Assembly: GCF_022865105.1 (NCBI RefSeq)
Contig: NZ_JAKNYM010000002.1
Location: forward strand, 62,001 to 126,000
Direction: 5' to 3'
Length of the DNA stretch: 64,000 nt
From: Sphingomicrobium astaxanthinifaciens
GTDB taxonomy: Bacteria; Pseudomonadota; Alphaproteobacteria; Sphingomonadales; Sphingomonadaceae
The position numbers and the translations under genes are program-made. The notes below the pieces were generated by a model. That model had not been told where the DNA came from. It worked only from the letters and a program-made list of their open reading frames with translations, and ran no database searches. Below, piece by piece: positions 63,701-64,000 of the stretch. Positions within the stretch are counted from its first letter, which is position 1; each line of letters opens with the position of its first letter.

Positions 63701-64000
63701 GGCTGCGTCACCGCGGGCGAGTTGCGCGACATGCGCTACGGGCGGCGGGTCAGCCTTGCCGGGCTCGTCCTCATCCGCCAGCGCCCGGGCAGCGCCAAGG
63801 GGGTGTGCTTCACCACCATCGAGGACGAAACCGGTGTCGCCAACCTCGTCGTCTGGCCCGATGCCTTCGAGGCCTATCGCCCGATCGTCATGGGCGCGCG
63901 GTTGTTGAAGGTGACCGGCATCGTCCAGCATGACGATGCCGTCGTCCACGTCATCGCCGCGCATCTCGAGGACGACACCGCGCTGCTGCAGCACCTGTCC
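60731..64000 (+). CDS. dnaE2: Error-prone DNA polymerase DnaE2, 3' end outside window
   Basis: DnaE2 is the polymerase of the SOS mutasome. At least 1,090 residues are present, and the frame is still open at the window edge, so only a short C-terminal part is missing. The PHP domain (about residues 28-260) begins FVELGVTTPFSFLRGASDAIELV and includes ATNDVHYH. The catalytic core has LCQGRGSAANSAVCYCLGI and PPDIDVDFEHERR (the acidic pair, about residue 400), then PGPIQGDMVHPF and YGFPESHAASFA. An OB-fold starts near GLVLIRQRPGSAKGVCF. It follows imuB closely, completing imuA-imuB-dnaE2. Confidence 0.96.
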   Translation, partial: MPDASHTPARRKLVRDDADPPPRLPRARFVELGVTTPFSFLRGASDAIELVLAALEKGMDAIGVADRDTLAGVVRVHSAARAAGVRPLIGCRLCPVDAPELLAYPRNREGYANLSSLLSMGKMRCEKGACDLLLSEIAARGADIALIAVPGEDLDHFAAALPALAAALPGMRHVAASHLYRGDDAARIERLDRLARAHGLSILATNDVHYHAPEKRPLQDVMTCIREKVTLETAGWRLHANAERHLKGPGEMAALFERWPHAIRATRDFADAIDFSLDELRYEYPEETCPGGRTPQQQLEHLTWAGASRRWPEGVPSAIIAQLKKELALIEKLDFARYFLTVHDIVAYARSLSPPILCQGRGSAANSAVCYCLGITAVDPSTTDLLFERFISEERKEPPDIDVDFEHERREEVIQHIYAKYGRERAGIAATVIHYRPRMAIREVGKVMGWSEDVCAAIASTFWGSMESEMREERVAEAGLDLSDPHLKRTVMLAEQLIGMPRHLSQHVGGFILTQRPLTETVPIGNGAMQGRTFIEWDKDDIEELGILKIDVLALGMLTCCRKAFDLIEAHHGEKWDLATLPKEEPGVYDMLCEGDSLGVFQVESRAQMNMLPRLRPREFYDLVIEVAIVRPGPIQGDMVHPFLKRRQGKEPVVYPCPDPDHGPPDELERILRRTLGVPVFQEQAMKIALDAAKFSSAEANQLRKAMATFRSRGTIDLLQDKMVGRMVERGYDPEFAERCFHQIRGFGEYGFPESHAASFALLVYVSSWLKWRYPAAFAAALLNSQPMGFYAPAQIVRDAREHGVEVRPVDVNHSHWDCTLEPTDHAPTAQRRSWGSTALPTGDWTPDSLPPPSPRMALRLGLRQVDGLRLDDATRIVAARAGTPYRSVEDMKKRAGISVAGVEKLAEADAFRSIKLDRRAALWDAKALKGAPALPLFEAAQARDEGWEVEQVRLPAMALSEQVVTDYQTMRLSLKAHPMQFLRQHYAAMGCVTAGELRDMRYGRRVSLAGLVLIRQRPGSAKGVCFTTIEDETGVANLVVWPDAFEAYRPIVMGARLLKVTGIVQHDDAVVHVIAAHLEDDTALLQHLS

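Overview
The window is a GC-rich, densely packed chromosomal segment from an alphaproteobacterium, most likely a sphingomonad (Sphingomonadales). This rests on gene content and signals. The aa3 oxidase genes occur in the order ctaC-ctaD ... ctaB-small protein-ctaG-ctaE-DUF983-SURF1. There is an imuA-imuB-dnaE2 mutagenesis cassette preceded by an alphaproteobacterial GAAC-N7-GAAC LexA box. Ribosomal protein bL36 is the cysteine-poor type, and DAHP synthase is class II. Genus is not resolved. There are no phages, insertion sequences, CRISPR arrays or rRNA; one tRNA (Ser-GGA) is present.

Layout. 0-15 kb: a truncated unknown protein, an RhlE-type helicase, lepA, a DUF1206 membrane protein, an M16 peptidase lipoprotein, purE-purK, gpmA, M14 and M28 metallopeptidases, and rpmJ with a clear terminator. 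14.5-15.6 kb: a decayed patch with broken remnants of an HPr-kinase-like gene and a lasso-peptide B2 (transglutaminase-like) gene, joined head to head. 15.6-23.5 kb: a small overlapping gene pair (51-aa protein and lipoprotein), a secreted cyclophilin, an FtsX-type ABC exporter divergent from a TesA-like esterase across a 3 x 15-bp repeat, a PilZ protein and a YcbB-type L,D-transpeptidase. 23.5-24.7 kb: an AT-richer islet with MerT-like, GDCCVxC and bleomycin-resistance-like genes. 24.8-30.4 kb: a second L,D-transpeptidase, rpsU, an FKBP isomerase, and the operon pyrE-pdxJ-acpS-lepB-AI-2E transporter.

30.5-42.7 kb: the cytochrome c oxidase region, split in two by about 5 kb carrying a phosphate-type porin, phoU, a winged-helix regulator fused to membrane segments, a YqaE peptide and a cyclophilin. 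42.7-48.1 kb: metallopeptidase-ccmA-ccmB, tRNA-Ser, and the translationally coupled shikimate operon (DAHP synthase, aroA, aroC). 48.2-53.2 kb: 3-oxoadipyl-CoA thiolase, paaD and an antiporter on the minus strand, divergent from phhB, phhA and a flavin reductase. The phhA leader contains a terminator and a mutually exclusive helix. 53.2-64 kb: crcB, DUF808, hydrolases, serS with two paralogous hydrolases, then SOS-controlled imuA-imuB-dnaE2, cut by the window edge.

How they fit together: the oxidase genes and CcmAB (haem export) serve aerobic respiration. phhA, phhB, paaD and the thiolase point to phenylalanine/phenylacetate breakdown. imuAB-dnaE2 is a damage-inducible translesion system. The most unusual material is the lasso-type remnant, the possible phhA attenuator, the MerT/GDCCVxC/ble islet and several undescribed small proteins or repeats.
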